A stretch of DNA of 50,916 nt from an uncultured Eubacteriales bacterium (GCA_902765735.1 CACXBB010000009.1:1-50916), one strand, 5' to 3'; positions 8,178-17,776 are shown, counted from the stretch's first letter. Translations and numbers: made by a program. The notes: a model not told the origin generated them from the letters alone.

Positions 8178-9653
8178 ATGAGCCAGGCATTGCGCGACGC
8201 GCGGCGCTACGAAGAGGAACACGAGCACGCCATCCGGCCGGAGGACCGTCCGATCTTCCATCTGTCCGCCCGCGTGGGCTGGATGAACGACCCCAACGGC
8301 TTCAGCTTTTACAAGGGGCAGTACCATCTCTTCTACCAGTATCACCCCTACGACTCCCACTGGGGCCCCATGCACTGGGGACACGCGGTGTCGGACGACC
8401 TGCTGCACTGGCGCTATCTGCCCGCGGCGATGGCCCCGGACATGCCCTTCGACCGGGAGGGCTGCTATTCCGGCAGCGCCATCACCCTGCCGGACGGCCG
8501 CCAGGCGCTGATGTACACCGGCGTCTCAGAGGAGATGACCCCCGAGGGCCTTCGGCACGTGCAGGCCCAGTGCATGGCCTTCGGCGACGGCGTGAACTAC
8601 CGCAAGTACGAGGGGAACCCCGTCATCTCCGCCGTGCACCTGCCCGAGGGGGGCAGCCGGTTCGACTTCCGGGACCCCAGGCTCCTTGAGGCGCCGGACG
8701 GCTACCGCGCGGTGGTGGCCAACGACCAGGCGGGCGTGGGCGGGCGCATGCTGCTGTTCAGAAGCGACGACCTGACCCACTGGGCGTTCGCCGGCGTGCT
8801 GGCCGAAAACGGCGGCCGCCTGGGCCGCATGTGGGAGTGCCCGGACTTCTTCGAGCTGGACGGCAGGGCCGTGCTGCTGGGCAGCGCCCAGGACATGCTG
8901 CCCAAGGGCTTCGAGTACCACAACGGCAACGGCACCTTCTGCCTGCTGGGGCACATGGACCCCGAGACCGGCGCGTTCGTCGAGGAATCCGACCACGCCG
9001 TCGATTATGGCATCGACTTCTACGCCCCTCAGACCCTGCTGACCCCCGACGGTCGTCGGGTGATGATCGGCTGGATGCAGAACTGGGACACCTGCAACCT
9101 GCACACGCCCTCCACCGCCTGGTACGGCCAGATGAGCGTGCCCCGGGAGCTGTCCATACAAAACGGCAGGCTGTACCAGCGGCCCGTCCGGGAGCTGGAG
9201 GCCCTGCGCGGCGCGCCGGTAACCTATGAGCACGTCAGAATCGCCGACGGCGAGCTGACCCTGCCCGGCATCGGCGGCCGCATGGCCGACATGGAGATCG
9301 AGCTGGAGCCCGGCGAGACCCCCTTCAACCGCTTCGCCGTGCGCTTTGCGAAAAACGATCAGTTCCACACCGGCGTCAGCTTCCGCCCGGTGGAATCGGT
9401 GCTCAAGGTGGACCGGAAGTTCTCCGGCTCCCGCCGCGCCATCATCCACCAGCGCCGCGCCAAGGTGCGCCACGACCGCGGGCGGCTGAAACTCAGGCTG
9501 ATCCTGGACCGGTACAGCGTGGAGGTGTTCGTCAACAACGGCGAAAAGGTCATGTCCGCCACGCTCTACACTGACCTCGCCGCCGACGGTATCGGCTTCT
9601 TCGCCGACGGCGCGCTTTCGTTCAGCGTGACATTCTACCCTCTGAACCTGTGA
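8178..9653 (+). CDS. scrB: GH32 sucrose-6-phosphate hydrolase
   Basis: A 491-residue cytosolic invertase with the canonical WMNDPNG (nucleophile Asp38), FRDP (Asp166) and MWECPDF (acid/base Glu220), then the C-terminal beta-sandwich domain. Length and motifs match bacterial sucrose-6-phosphate hydrolases that act on the product of EIIScr. The upstream ATG at 8164 runs into a stop within six codons, so 8178 is the start; its ribosome site (AAAGGA) is rather distant. The gene is separated from the previous operon by a repeat. The gene symbol is by function and context. Confidence 0.9.
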   Translation: MSQALRDARRYEEEHEHAIRPEDRPIFHLSARVGWMNDPNGFSFYKGQYHLFYQYHPYDSHWGPMHWGHAVSDDLLHWRYLPAAMAPDMPFDREGCYSGSAITLPDGRQALMYTGVSEEMTPEGLRHVQAQCMAFGDGVNYRKYEGNPVISAVHLPEGGSRFDFRDPRLLEAPDGYRAVVANDQAGVGGRMLLFRSDDLTHWAFAGVLAENGGRLGRMWECPDFFELDGRAVLLGSAQDMLPKGFEYHNGNGTFCLLGHMDPETGAFVEESDHAVDYGIDFYAPQTLLTPDGRRVMIGWMQNWDTCNLHTPSTAWYGQMSVPRELSIQNGRLYQRPVRELEALRGAPVTYEHVRIADGELTLPGIGGRMADMEIELEPGETPFNRFAVRFAKNDQFHTGVSFRPVESVLKVDRKFSGSRRAIIHQRRAKVRHDRGRLKLRLILDRYSVEVFVNNGEKVMSATLYTDLAADGIGFFADGALSFSVTFYPLNL

Positions 9654-9671
9654 ACCATGGAAATACAATGC

Positions 9672-9698
9672 GCAGGGGCGCCGATGCGGCGCCCCTGC
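9672..9698 (+). terminator. Hairpin after the GH32 gene
   Basis: GCAGGGGCGCC pairs perfectly with GGCGCCCCTGC (9672-9682 with 9688-9698). The following TGCGTTTCTCC is only moderately T-rich, so it may be an imperfect terminator or a dispersed palindrome used as one. Confidence 0.55.
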
Positions 9699-9718
9699 TG
9701 CGTTTCTCCGGCATTCTA

Positions 9719-9745
9719 CAATTCCCCATTCCCAATTCCCAATTA
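9719..9745. repeat. Half array of the TGGGAAT type
   Basis: ATTCCCCATTCCCAATTCCCAA-like iterations form a single end of the composite repeat seen at 7919-8143, without its partner. The stop codon of the LacI gene (9743-9745) lies within the array, suggesting that the repeat abuts or supplies the gene end. Confidence 0.55.
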
Positions 9746-10795
9746 TGAAAACCTTCTCGCCCCCAGCATCGCCCCGCAGCTCTCGCGGACGATCAGGCTG
9801 CACTCCCGGATCTGGGAGTACGATCCCCCGCCGCCGTCCATGCTGCCGATGAGCTCCTCCACGGCGGTCACGCCATGATCGAAGGGATGCAGGTCCACGG
9901 TGGTCAGGGAGGGATTCAGATAGGGCGTGAAGAACTGGTTGTCGCAGCCGATCAGGGCCACGTCCTCGGGCACCCGCAGGCCCATGCGCTGGAGCTGCCG
10001 AAGCGCCCCCAGCGCCACCAGATCGTTGATGGCGATGATGGCCGTGGGCTTATCCTTCGGCGCGACGCCGCTGAACAGCCGGTTCACGCAGAACTCCCCC
10101 GCCTGGGGCGCGAACCCCGCGTCGGTGCGCAGCTGCCGGTCCGGGCTTAGACCGAGGCGCTCCATCTCCTCGTAATAGGCCCTGCGCCGGGTGCTGGAGG
10201 AGCGCATGCCCCCCGAGCCTCCGATGAAGGAGATGCGCCGGTGCCCCAGCGTGACCAGGTGCGCCAGCGACTTGCGCACGCTCAGCGAAAGATTCGAGGT
10301 GATGTTGACGCAGCGCACGCCCTCCACCCGGGGCCCGATGGTGACGATGGGCATCCTCTGGGCGATGCGGCACAGGCGGCGGCGGATGACCCCGGCGTCG
10401 CCCTGCTCCATGGCCGCGCCCACCACCACCGCGCCGGACACCGGCAGGCCGGTGACGCTCTCCACGGCGGTCTCCTCCACGCCCCGGCCGAACTCCGGCT
10501 GGCACACGATCAGCGGCCAGCCCGCCCGGCGCGCCGCCTCCTCGGCCCCCGCGCACAGCATGCCGTAGTAGGGGTTGGTCAGATCGGAGATCACCAGCGC
10601 CAGCGCGTGGTCGGGCGCGGCCTCGCTCCTGCGCTCCGCCACCAGCCGGCGATACCCCAGCGCACGCACCGCGGCCTCCACCTTCTCCCGGGCCGCCGGG
10701 CTGGCGCTGCCGCCGGAGAGCACCCGGGAGACTGTCGCCACGGACACCTCCGCCAGCTTCGCCACGTCGTTGATGGTCACGCTCCTGCCTTCCAT
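9743..10795 (-). CDS. LacI-family transcriptional regulator
   Basis: A 350-residue repressor with an N-terminal lambda-type HTH (VTINDVAKLAEVSVATVSRVL, residues 6-26) and a periplasmic-binding-protein-like effector domain. The effector contact region includes NPYYG and the late GCDNQFF block. The open frame reaches 10864, but the ATG at 10795 is chosen because GAGGGGG precedes it and the HTH then starts at the usual distance. It is divergent from the polysaccharide operon at 11009, whose promoter has a TGAAAATGTTTACA half-palindrome, so that operon is the most likely target; the sucrose genes behind it are an alternative. Confidence 0.93.
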   Translation of the reverse strand: MEGRSVTINDVAKLAEVSVATVSRVLSGGSASPAAREKVEAAVRALGYRRLVAERRSEAAPDHALALVISDLTNPYYGMLCAGAEEAARRAGWPLIVCQPEFGRGVEETAVESVTGLPVSGAVVVGAAMEQGDAGVIRRRLCRIAQRMPIVTIGPRVEGVRCVNITSNLSLSVRKSLAHLVTLGHRRISFIGGSGGMRSSSTRRRAYYEEMERLGLSPDRQLRTDAGFAPQAGEFCVNRLFSGVAPKDKPTAIIAINDLVALGALRQLQRMGLRVPEDVALIGCDNQFFTPYLNPSLTTVDLHPFDHGVTAVEELIGSMDGGGGSYSQIRECSLIVRESCGAMLGARRFS

Positions 10796-10913
10796 GCCTC
10801 CACCCCCTCGTCGTCTGACGTGATTATAGCATATCCGAATGTAAATTACAACATTTATTTTCATTCATTTACATGTTTTATGGCTTTTCATGTGAGAATA
10901 TTTACGAAAAGTA

Positions 10914-10968
10914 TTGACATTTTAACCATTTGTCACTATAATGGTGGCAGACGGTGAAAATGTTTACA
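10914..10968 (+). promoter_or_regulatory. Consensus sigma-A promoter with LacI-type operator
   Basis: TTGACA (10914-10919) and TATAAT (10937-10942) are both perfect and 17 bases apart. The operator candidate TGAAAATGTTTACA (10955-10968) sits just downstream of the expected start point, one base from the cre/LacI-family consensus. A second similar site, TGAGAATATTTACG, is at 10893-10906. A strong promoter with an operator over the initiation region fits repression by the divergent LacI protein. Confidence 0.85.
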
Positions 10969-11008
10969 GCATTTCACGAATCAGACAGGATCAAAGGAGG
11001 AACTACCC

Positions 11009-12250
11009 ATGAAAAAAGCGCTCGCTTTGGTGCTCGCAGCGATGATGCTGCTGTCCGTCGCCGGCTTCGCCGTGGCGGAGGAGGCGCAGACCCTGACCAT
11101 CGTGGCCTGGGACGCCGGCACGACCCCCTACCTGGCCGCCCAGAAGGAAGCCTTTGAGGCTGCCCACCCCGGCGTGACGATCGAGTACGTGGACGTGGCC
11201 TCTCAGGACTACGCCGTGAAGGCCACCACGATGCTGGCCGGCGGCGACAGCAGCGACATCTACATGGTCAAGGAGATCACCGACCTGATGAACTGGCAGG
11301 AGGCGGGCTACGAGGAGCCGCTGAACAGCTACATCGAGGCGTCCGGCTACGACCTGAGCGGCTTTACCGGCATTGAGAGCAACTACGCCGTGGACGGCGA
11401 GCAGTATGCGCTGCCCTTCCGCTCCGACTTCTGGGTGCTCTACTACAACAAGGACCTGTTCGACGCCGCGGGTGTGGATTATCCCACCAACGACATGACT
11501 TGGGAGGAATATGCCGAGCTTGCCAAGAAGATGACCGGTGACGGCAACTACGGCACCCACTACCACACCTGGCTGTCCGCCGTGGTGAACTGGGACGTGT
11601 GCGACGGCGTCAACACCCTGATCGACGGCGACTACACCGACCTGGCCTACTTCTATCAGCTCTACCAGGACCTGGAGGACGCGGGCGCCTGCATGTCCTA
11701 TGACGAACTGAAGGCCGCCGGGCTTCACTACTCCGCCGCCTTCGCCAACGGCAACATCGCCATGATGCCCATGGGCTACTGGTACGTCTCCACCCTGATC
11801 GGCTACAACAAGGACGGCACCTGCAACTTCAACTGGGGCATTGTGTCCGTGCCTCACAAGGAGGGCGTGGCCGCCGGTTCCTCCTTCGGCAACCTGACCG
11901 GCGCGATGATCAACGCCAAGTCCGAGCACAAGGACCTGGCCTGGGAGTACATCTCCTGGCTGGCCGGCGAGGAGGGCGCCATCGCCACCGCCTCCACCGG
12001 CACCCGTCCGGCGTGGGTCTCCGAGGCGGTCGCCGAGGCCATGGCCTCCGCGGACGGCTTCCCGACCGATGACGCCAGCAAGGCCGCGCTGATCCCCAGC
12101 TACGTGGGCATCGAGATCCCCGCCTCCGAGCACTCCTCCGAGATCTCCACCATCCTGAACGAGGAGCACAGCCTCATCATGACCCGCGAGTACACCATCG
12201 ACGAGGGAATCGAGGAGATGAACGAGCGCGTGGCCGAGGTCCTCGGATAA
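11009..12250 (+). CDS. ABC transporter sugar-binding protein (family 1)
   Basis: A 413-residue extracellular solute-binding protein of the MalE/UgpB class. It has a 23-residue signal peptide ending AVA before EEAQT, then the usual start LTIVAWDAGTTPYLAAQKEAFEAAHP-type fold, with aromatic residues likely to stack on sugar. Unlike most Gram-positive binding proteins no lipobox cysteine is present, so it is probably cleaved by signal peptidase I rather than lipid-anchored. AAAGGAGG precedes the ATG. It is first in the operon with two permeases and three carbohydrate-active enzymes; the ligand is probably a uronate-containing oligosaccharide. Confidence 0.9.
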   Translation: MKKALALVLAAMMLLSVAGFAVAEEAQTLTIVAWDAGTTPYLAAQKEAFEAAHPGVTIEYVDVASQDYAVKATTMLAGGDSSDIYMVKEITDLMNWQEAGYEEPLNSYIEASGYDLSGFTGIESNYAVDGEQYALPFRSDFWVLYYNKDLFDAAGVDYPTNDMTWEEYAELAKKMTGDGNYGTHYHTWLSAVVNWDVCDGVNTLIDGDYTDLAYFYQLYQDLEDAGACMSYDELKAAGLHYSAAFANGNIAMMPMGYWYVSTLIGYNKDGTCNFNWGIVSVPHKEGVAAGSSFGNLTGAMINAKSEHKDLAWEYISWLAGEEGAIATASTGTRPAWVSEAVAEAMASADGFPTDDASKAALIPSYVGIEIPASEHSSEISTILNEEHSLIMTREYTIDEGIEEMNERVAEVLG

Positions 12251-12349
12251 TCCGAATCACCGGCATACCCAGACGCAGCGGCGGGGAGGGCGAATATCTC
12301 GCCTTCCCCGCCTTTTCTGTCACCGATCACCCGAAAGGAGCCATCCACC

Positions 12350-13312
12350 ATGGAACAATTCCGCAACCGTCCCAAATACCGGCGGAAGCTGACGCGCTAC
12401 GAGCGCAAGAAGGCGCTGATCGCCTACTCCTTCATCGCGCCGAACTTCATCGGCTTTGCGGTATTCACGCTGCTGCCGGTGCTGTTTTCCATCTTCCTGT
12501 CGTTTGTGAAGTGGAAGGGCGGCTCCTTTGACACCCTGCAGTGGGTGGGGCTTCAAAACTACGCCGACATCTTCAAGGTCTCGAAGGTCGCCGAGAAAGG
12601 CCTCGGCTACCTGTTCACGAAGGTGGACCTGGGCATCGCCCTCAAGAACACGGTGTTCTACACGCTGGTCACCGTGCCGCTGACGCTGGTGTGCGCCATG
12701 GCGCTGTCCCTGGCGCTGAACCACGCCGTGAAGGGCGCGGTGGGCTTCCGCACGGTGTTCTTCTTCCCCTACATCGCTTCGATGGTGGCCATCTGCGTGT
12801 GCTGGCGCTTCATGATGATGAAGGACGGCCCCATCAACCAGCTGCTGATGGGCCTGGGCATCTCCTACAACAAGAGCTGGACGGCGGACTCCGCCATGGC
12901 CATATGGTCCATCATACTGGTCAGCGTCTGGCGCAACATGGGCTACTACATGGTGATCTACCTGGCCGCGCTGCAGGGCGTGCCGGTGGATCTGTACGAG
13001 GCCGCCATCGTGGACGGCGCCGGCAAGTGGCAGCAGTTTATCCACGTCACGCTGCCCCAGCTTCGCCCAACCACGTTCTTCGCCTCCACGATGATGATCA
13101 TCTCCTGCTTCAAGATCTACGACGTGGTGGCCATCATGACCGAGGGCGGCCCCGGGCGCTCCACCAAGATGCTGGTCACCTACATCTACGACGAGGCGTT
13201 CTCCAACTTCAACTACGGCGTCGCCAGCGCCATCGCCATGGTGCTGTTGGTGATCGTGCTGATCTTCACGCTGATACAGTTCAGCACCGAAGACCGGTAC
13301 GCCAACAACTGA
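12350..13312 (+). CDS. Sugar ABC transporter permease (MalF/UgpA type)
   Basis: A 320-residue membrane protein with six predicted membrane segments. The EAA loop that docks the ATPase reads YEAAIVDGAGKWQQFIHVTLPQL. The N-terminus RRKLTRYERKKALIAYSFIAPNFIGF is typical of MalF-like permeases of family CUT1. AAAGGAG precedes the ATG. It pairs with the next gene; no ATPase gene is in the operon, so a shared MsmX-type ATPase elsewhere is inferred. Confidence 0.93.
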   Translation: MEQFRNRPKYRRKLTRYERKKALIAYSFIAPNFIGFAVFTLLPVLFSIFLSFVKWKGGSFDTLQWVGLQNYADIFKVSKVAEKGLGYLFTKVDLGIALKNTVFYTLVTVPLTLVCAMALSLALNHAVKGAVGFRTVFFFPYIASMVAICVCWRFMMMKDGPINQLLMGLGISYNKSWTADSAMAIWSIILVSVWRNMGYYMVIYLAALQGVPVDLYEAAIVDGAGKWQQFIHVTLPQLRPTTFFASTMMIISCFKIYDVVAIMTEGGPGRSTKMLVTYIYDEAFSNFNYGVASAIAMVLLVIVLIFTLIQFSTEDRYANN

Positions 13313-13328
13313 GGGGAGGCGCGGAATC

Positions 13329-14192
13329 ATGAAGCAATCGAATCAGGACAGGATCGTCGTCCGGGCCACGCCCCTCTCCGTCGCGCTCAAGGCGCTGTTG
13401 TACGCGGTGCTGATCGCGCTGACGCTGTTTACGCTGATCCCCTTCGTATGGATGCTCTCCTCGTCGCTCAAGCTGGACCGGGAGGTGTTCAGCTACCCCA
13501 TCCGCTGGCTGCCCGAGACCGCCCACTGGGAAAACTACCGGCTGATCTGGTCGAAGGTGCCGCTTCTGACCTACTTCAAGAACACCGCGGTCATCGCCAT
13601 ACTGGTCACGATCATACAGACCCTGACCTCCTCCTTCGCCGCCTACGCCTTCGCGAAATTGCAGTTCAAGGGGCGAAACACCCTGTTCATCTGCTATGTG
13701 GCCACCATCGCGGTGCCCTGGCAGACCTACATGCTGCCCCAGTTCATTCTGATGCGCGCCATGGGCCTGTACGACACCCTCTGGGCCATCGTGGTGCTGC
13801 AATCCTTCTCGGCCTTCGGCGTGTTCCTGATGCGCCAGTTCTACCAGGGCATCCCCACGGAGCTGTGCGAGGCCGCCCGCATCGACGGCCTTTCGGAGTA
13901 CGGCATCTGGGCGCGGATCATGCTGCCGCTGTCGAAGGCCGCCATCGCCACGCTGATCATATTCACCTTCGTGGGCACCTGGAACGACTACATGGGCCCC
14001 ATGATCTACCTGACCCGCGACCTCAACAAGACCGTGCAGGTGGGCCTGAGGCGCTTCATACAGGAGAATTCCAGCGACTACCACCTGATCATGGCCGTGT
14101 CCGTGTGCAGCCTGCTGCCAGTGTCCGTGGTGTTCCTGGCGCTGCAGAAGTACTTCATACAGGGCATCGCCACCACCGGCCTGAAGGGATAG
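13329..14192 (+). CDS. Sugar ABC transporter permease (MalG/UgpE type)
   Basis: A 287-residue protein with six membrane segments and an EAA loop, CEAARIDGLSEYGIWARIMLPL. The motif FVGTWNDYMGPMIYL near the C-terminus is typical of MalG-like CUT1 permeases. It starts 16 bases after the previous gene, with GAGGGGAGG upstream, and ends 3 bases before the lyase gene. It forms the channel heterodimer with the upstream permease. Confidence 0.93.
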   Translation: MKQSNQDRIVVRATPLSVALKALLYAVLIALTLFTLIPFVWMLSSSLKLDREVFSYPIRWLPETAHWENYRLIWSKVPLLTYFKNTAVIAILVTIIQTLTSSFAAYAFAKLQFKGRNTLFICYVATIAVPWQTYMLPQFILMRAMGLYDTLWAIVVLQSFSAFGVFLMRQFYQGIPTELCEAARIDGLSEYGIWARIMLPLSKAAIATLIIFTFVGTWNDYMGPMIYLTRDLNKTVQVGLRRFIQENSSDYHLIMAVSVCSLLPVSVVFLALQKYFIQGIATTGLKG

Positions 14193-14195
14193 ACC

Positions 14196-15974
14196 ATGTT
14201 CGCAGAATACCTGAGATCGCACCCGCTGAATAAGTGGATCACCGCCCCGCCTTTCCCCCTCTTTCCCCCGGCGAGGGACCGGGCGGCGTGGTCGGCGCTG
14301 CCGGCGGAAAGCCGCGAGGCGCTGCGCCGTCTGGCGGCGGAATACCGGGGCGCGGACTACCCGGCCCTCACCGCCCGGCAGTTCATGGCCTTCGCCCGTG
14401 CAGGCGACCGGGTGGTCTACGAGGCCCCCTACTTCCTGCGCCGCCGCAAGCTGTGCGCGGCGCTGCTGGGCATCTGCTCAGACGGCGATACGTCCGGGCT
14501 GGACGACGTGATCGACGGCCTGTGGCTCCTCTGCGAGGAGACCGGCTGGAACCTCAGCGCCCACAACGATTCGGGCCCGCTGCCGGACCCCGAGAGGCCC
14601 GTCCTCGACCTGTTCGCGGCCCAGACGGCGATGATACTGTCGCTGACGTGCCAGTTGCTGTCCGAGGCGCTGGACGCCGTGTCGCCGCTGATCCGCCGCC
14701 GCGCGCGCCGGGAGATCGAGAAAAGGGTGCTTTCACCCTTCGAGACCCGGGACGACCTCTGGTGGATGGGATTTACCGGAGAGGATCTGTGCAACTGGAC
14801 GCCGTGGATCGTGTCCAACGTGATGCTGACGGCCTGCGCCTGGGCGGACGATGTGCCCCGGCTGTGCCGGCTGTTGGAACGGGGCACATTGATGCTGGAC
14901 CGCTACCTGGCGGCGATCCCCGACGACGGCGGCTGCGACGAAGGCCCGGGCTACTGGAGCATGGCGGGCGGCGCGGTGCTGGACTGCCTCGACCTCCTAG
15001 AGCGCGTCACCGGCGGCAGCGCGACCTTCTGGGACGAAGCGAAGCTGCGCTCTCTGCTGCGCTTCCCGCTGAACGCCTGGCTGGGCGGGCCGTGGTTTGC
15101 CAACTTCGCCGACTGCGACGCCATGCCCGACATCCCCGGCGAGCGCCTCCGCTTCGCCGGGGAGAGGCTGAACGACCCGGCGCTCGTCGCGCTGGGCGGG
15201 CGGTTTGAGCCGTCCCCCGCCGATCATCTCTCGGACACGCCCCAGCTCTGGCGGCTGCTGAACGGGCTGTTTCATCCCCGCCCGGCGACATTGCCCGACG
15301 TCGCGCCGCCCGGGGACGTGTGGCTTCAAGACTTACAGATGCGCGTGGTGCGCGCGGGCGGCATGGTGCTTGCGTGCAAGGGCGGCGTGAACGCCGGGAG
15401 CCACAGCCACAACGACTGCGGCGGCTTCATACTGCTCGTGGACGGCGAACCGCAGATCGTGGACGCGGGCAACATGACCTACACCGGTCAGACCTTCTCC
15501 GATCAGCGCTACGCCCTGTGGAACACCCGCGGGAGGACCCACAATGTGCCCGTGATCGGCGATCATGAGCAGGTCAGCGGCCCGAATCGCCGGGCGAAGA
15601 ACGTCGCCGCAACGCCGTCGGGCATGACGCTGGACATCGCCGACGCCTACCCCGTCGAGGGGTGTGTCATCCGGCGAACCTTCGATCTCGACCGGCGTCT
15701 GACGCTGCTGGACGAGGTCCGCCTGCCCGCGCCCCTGCCGGTCACCGAGGTCCTGCTGCTCCGGCACCGCCCGGAGATACGCGGCAACAGCGTTCTATCC
15801 GGCGGGGTGCGCATCGTCCCGGCTTTTGATTCGATGATCGGGGTCGAGGAGATCCCCGTCACCGACCCCCGCATGGCCAAAAACTACCCCGGCAGCCTGT
15901 GGCGCGTGGCGTTCACCGACGCCCCGGCGCTTAAACACACGCTCCGGCTTCAGATTGAGAGGAACGACCCATGA
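14196..15974 (+). CDS. Heparinase II/III-like polysaccharide lyase
   Basis: A 592-residue protein with the two-part architecture of heparinase II/III, PL12, PL15 and PL17 lyases: an N-terminal alpha/alpha toroid (with NWTPWIVSNV and GGCDEGPGYWSMAGG) and a C-terminal beta-sandwich (with GSHSHNDCGGFILLVDGEPQIVDAGNMTY). Such enzymes cleave uronate-containing chains by beta-elimination and leave an unsaturated uronate, the substrate of the GH88 enzyme two genes downstream. No signal peptide is seen, so it should act on imported oligosaccharides. It starts 3 bases after the permease and overlaps the next gene by ATGA. Substrate (glycosaminoglycan, alginate, other) is unknown. Confidence 0.83.
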   Translation: MFAEYLRSHPLNKWITAPPFPLFPPARDRAAWSALPAESREALRRLAAEYRGADYPALTARQFMAFARAGDRVVYEAPYFLRRRKLCAALLGICSDGDTSGLDDVIDGLWLLCEETGWNLSAHNDSGPLPDPERPVLDLFAAQTAMILSLTCQLLSEALDAVSPLIRRRARREIEKRVLSPFETRDDLWWMGFTGEDLCNWTPWIVSNVMLTACAWADDVPRLCRLLERGTLMLDRYLAAIPDDGGCDEGPGYWSMAGGAVLDCLDLLERVTGGSATFWDEAKLRSLLRFPLNAWLGGPWFANFADCDAMPDIPGERLRFAGERLNDPALVALGGRFEPSPADHLSDTPQLWRLLNGLFHPRPATLPDVAPPGDVWLQDLQMRVVRAGGMVLACKGGVNAGSHSHNDCGGFILLVDGEPQIVDAGNMTYTGQTFSDQRYALWNTRGRTHNVPVIGDHEQVSGPNRRAKNVAATPSGMTLDIADAYPVEGCVIRRTFDLDRRLTLLDEVRLPAPLPVTEVLLLRHRPEIRGNSVLSGGVRIVPAFDSMIGVEEIPVTDPRMAKNYPGSLWRVAFTDAPALKHTLRLQIERNDP

Positions 15975-17776
15975 ACCGATTTGCAGACAATCCGCTGAGG
16001 ACCCGCGCGGACCTTGCCCGGCTGGCCGCCGACATGATCGCGCCCCTGATCCCCTGCCTCTCCGAGGGCAGGGCCCGGCTTATTCTGGGCGACACCGGCG
16101 CAGCCTATGACGCCGCCATCGCGGGCATGGAGGGCTTCTCCCGGGTGCTGTGGGCGCTTACACCCATGCTCGCGGGCGGCTGCCCCGAGGCCGAGGCGCC
16201 CTGGGCGCTCTGGCGGGAGGGCCTGATCCACGGCGTCGATCCCGGGCACCGGGAATACTGGGGCGATATCGGCCCCTTCGACCAGCGCATGGTGGAGATG
16301 GCCGTGATGGGCATGGCGCTTTGCATGATCCCGGAAAGGTTCTACTTCGACCTGCCGGAGGCCGCGCAAAAGAACCTCTATCGCTGGCTCAACCAGATCA
16401 ACCGCCACGACATGCCGCAGAACAACTGGCTGTTCTTCCGGGTGCTGGTGAACTGCGGGTTTCTGAGCGTGGGCCTTCCCGCGGACGAGGCGCGGCTTCA
16501 TGACGATCTCAACAGCCTCGAGACCCACTACTGCGGCGATGGCTGGTACTACGACAAGCCCGCCCAGCGGGACTACTACACCCTGTGGGCCTTCCACTAC
16601 TACGGCCTGATCTACGCGCGGTTCATGTCGGGGCGCGACCCGGAGCGCTCGGCCCGGTTCATCGACCGCGCAAGGCAGATCGCTCCCCGCTTCGCCGCCT
16701 GGTTCGACCGGGAGGGCCGGGCGCTGCCCTACGGCCGCAGCCTGACCTACCGCTTCGCCCAGGGCGCGTTCTTCAGCGCCTGCGCTGTCGGCGGGGTGAC
16801 CGCGGAGGGCCTCGGCTGGGGCGAGATCAGGCACCTGCTGCTTCAGAACCTGCGCTGGTGGATGAAGCAGCCTATATTCGACCGGGACGGCATACTGACC
16901 ATCGGCTACGGCTACCCGAACCTGATCTTCACCGAGGGCTACAACGCCCCCGGCTCCCCCTACTGGGCCATGAAGGTGTTCGCGGCGCTGTCACTGCCGG
17001 AGGATCACCCCTTCTGGCAGGCGGAGGAGGCCGCTTACACCCCGCCCCGGGTGCTGCTGGATACGCAGGCGCGGCTTCTCTTGACCCGGGATGAGGACAA
17101 CGCCTCCGTGATCGCCTACACCGCCGGCAACCACGCCTACGAGCACACCCACGAGGACGAGAAGTATGAGAAGTTCGCCTACTCCACCCGCTTCGGCTTC
17201 TCGGTGGTGAAGGAAGCGGGCACGCTCAAAAAGGGCGCGTTTGACAGCATGCTGGCAGTGCGGGGACAGCGCGGGCTGTGGCACGCCCGCAGCGGCACCG
17301 AGCGCTTTGCGTTGTCCGAGGGCGAGGTCAGCTTCACCTGGCGGCCCATGGACGGCGTGGAGATCGACACCCGGCTGATCCCCTGTGAAAACTGGCACGT
17401 GCGCTGCCACGTCATCCGCACGGACCGGCCCATCGAGGCGGCCGAGGGCGGGTTTGCCGTCTGCCGGGACTTCGAGGGCTGCCGCCCCTGCGACCGCGTG
17501 GTCAGCGAAGCCTTTGCCGACGCCCGCAAGGCCGCCGCCCGGTGCGAGAGGGGCTCCTGCGCCATATTCGCGGTGCAGGGCTACGCGCGCGGCGAGGTGA
17601 TCGAGGCGGAGGCCAACACCAGCCTGATCTGGCCCCGCACGCTGATCCCCACCCTGCGCGCCGAGATCAGCCCCGGCGAGACGCGGCTGGTGTGCGCGGT
17701 GTGCGCCTCGGAGGACGGCCGCCTGCCCGACAGGATCCCCAGGGAGGTGATGCGCTTTGCGGAACAGTGCCTGTGA
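15971..17776 (+). CDS. DUF2264 domain protein
   Basis: A 601-residue cytosolic protein. The N-terminal 350 residues, with NRHDMPQNNWLFFRVLVN, the Tyr-rich WYYDKPAQRDYYTLWAFHYYG and GYGYPNLIFTEGYNAPGSPYWAMK, match the DUF2264 family as I recall it, an alpha/alpha-barrel group found beside glycoside hydrolases and lyases. The C-terminal part is beta-rich with HTHEDEKYEKFAYSTRFG, reminiscent of a heparinase-like sandwich. ATG overlaps the stop of the lyase gene (ATGA), so translation is coupled. Biochemical activity is not established; here it probably takes part in breaking the same uronate oligosaccharides. Confidence 0.8.
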   Translation: MNRFADNPLRTRADLARLAADMIAPLIPCLSEGRARLILGDTGAAYDAAIAGMEGFSRVLWALTPMLAGGCPEAEAPWALWREGLIHGVDPGHREYWGDIGPFDQRMVEMAVMGMALCMIPERFYFDLPEAAQKNLYRWLNQINRHDMPQNNWLFFRVLVNCGFLSVGLPADEARLHDDLNSLETHYCGDGWYYDKPAQRDYYTLWAFHYYGLIYARFMSGRDPERSARFIDRARQIAPRFAAWFDREGRALPYGRSLTYRFAQGAFFSACAVGGVTAEGLGWGEIRHLLLQNLRWWMKQPIFDRDGILTIGYGYPNLIFTEGYNAPGSPYWAMKVFAALSLPEDHPFWQAEEAAYTPPRVLLDTQARLLLTRDEDNASVIAYTAGNHAYEHTHEDEKYEKFAYSTRFGFSVVKEAGTLKKGAFDSMLAVRGQRGLWHARSGTERFALSEGEVSFTWRPMDGVEIDTRLIPCENWHVRCHVIRTDRPIEAAEGGFAVCRDFEGCRPCDRVVSEAFADARKAAARCERGSCAIFAVQGYARGEVIEAEANTSLIWPRTLIPTLRAEISPGETRLVCAVCASEDGRLPDRIPREVMRFAEQCL

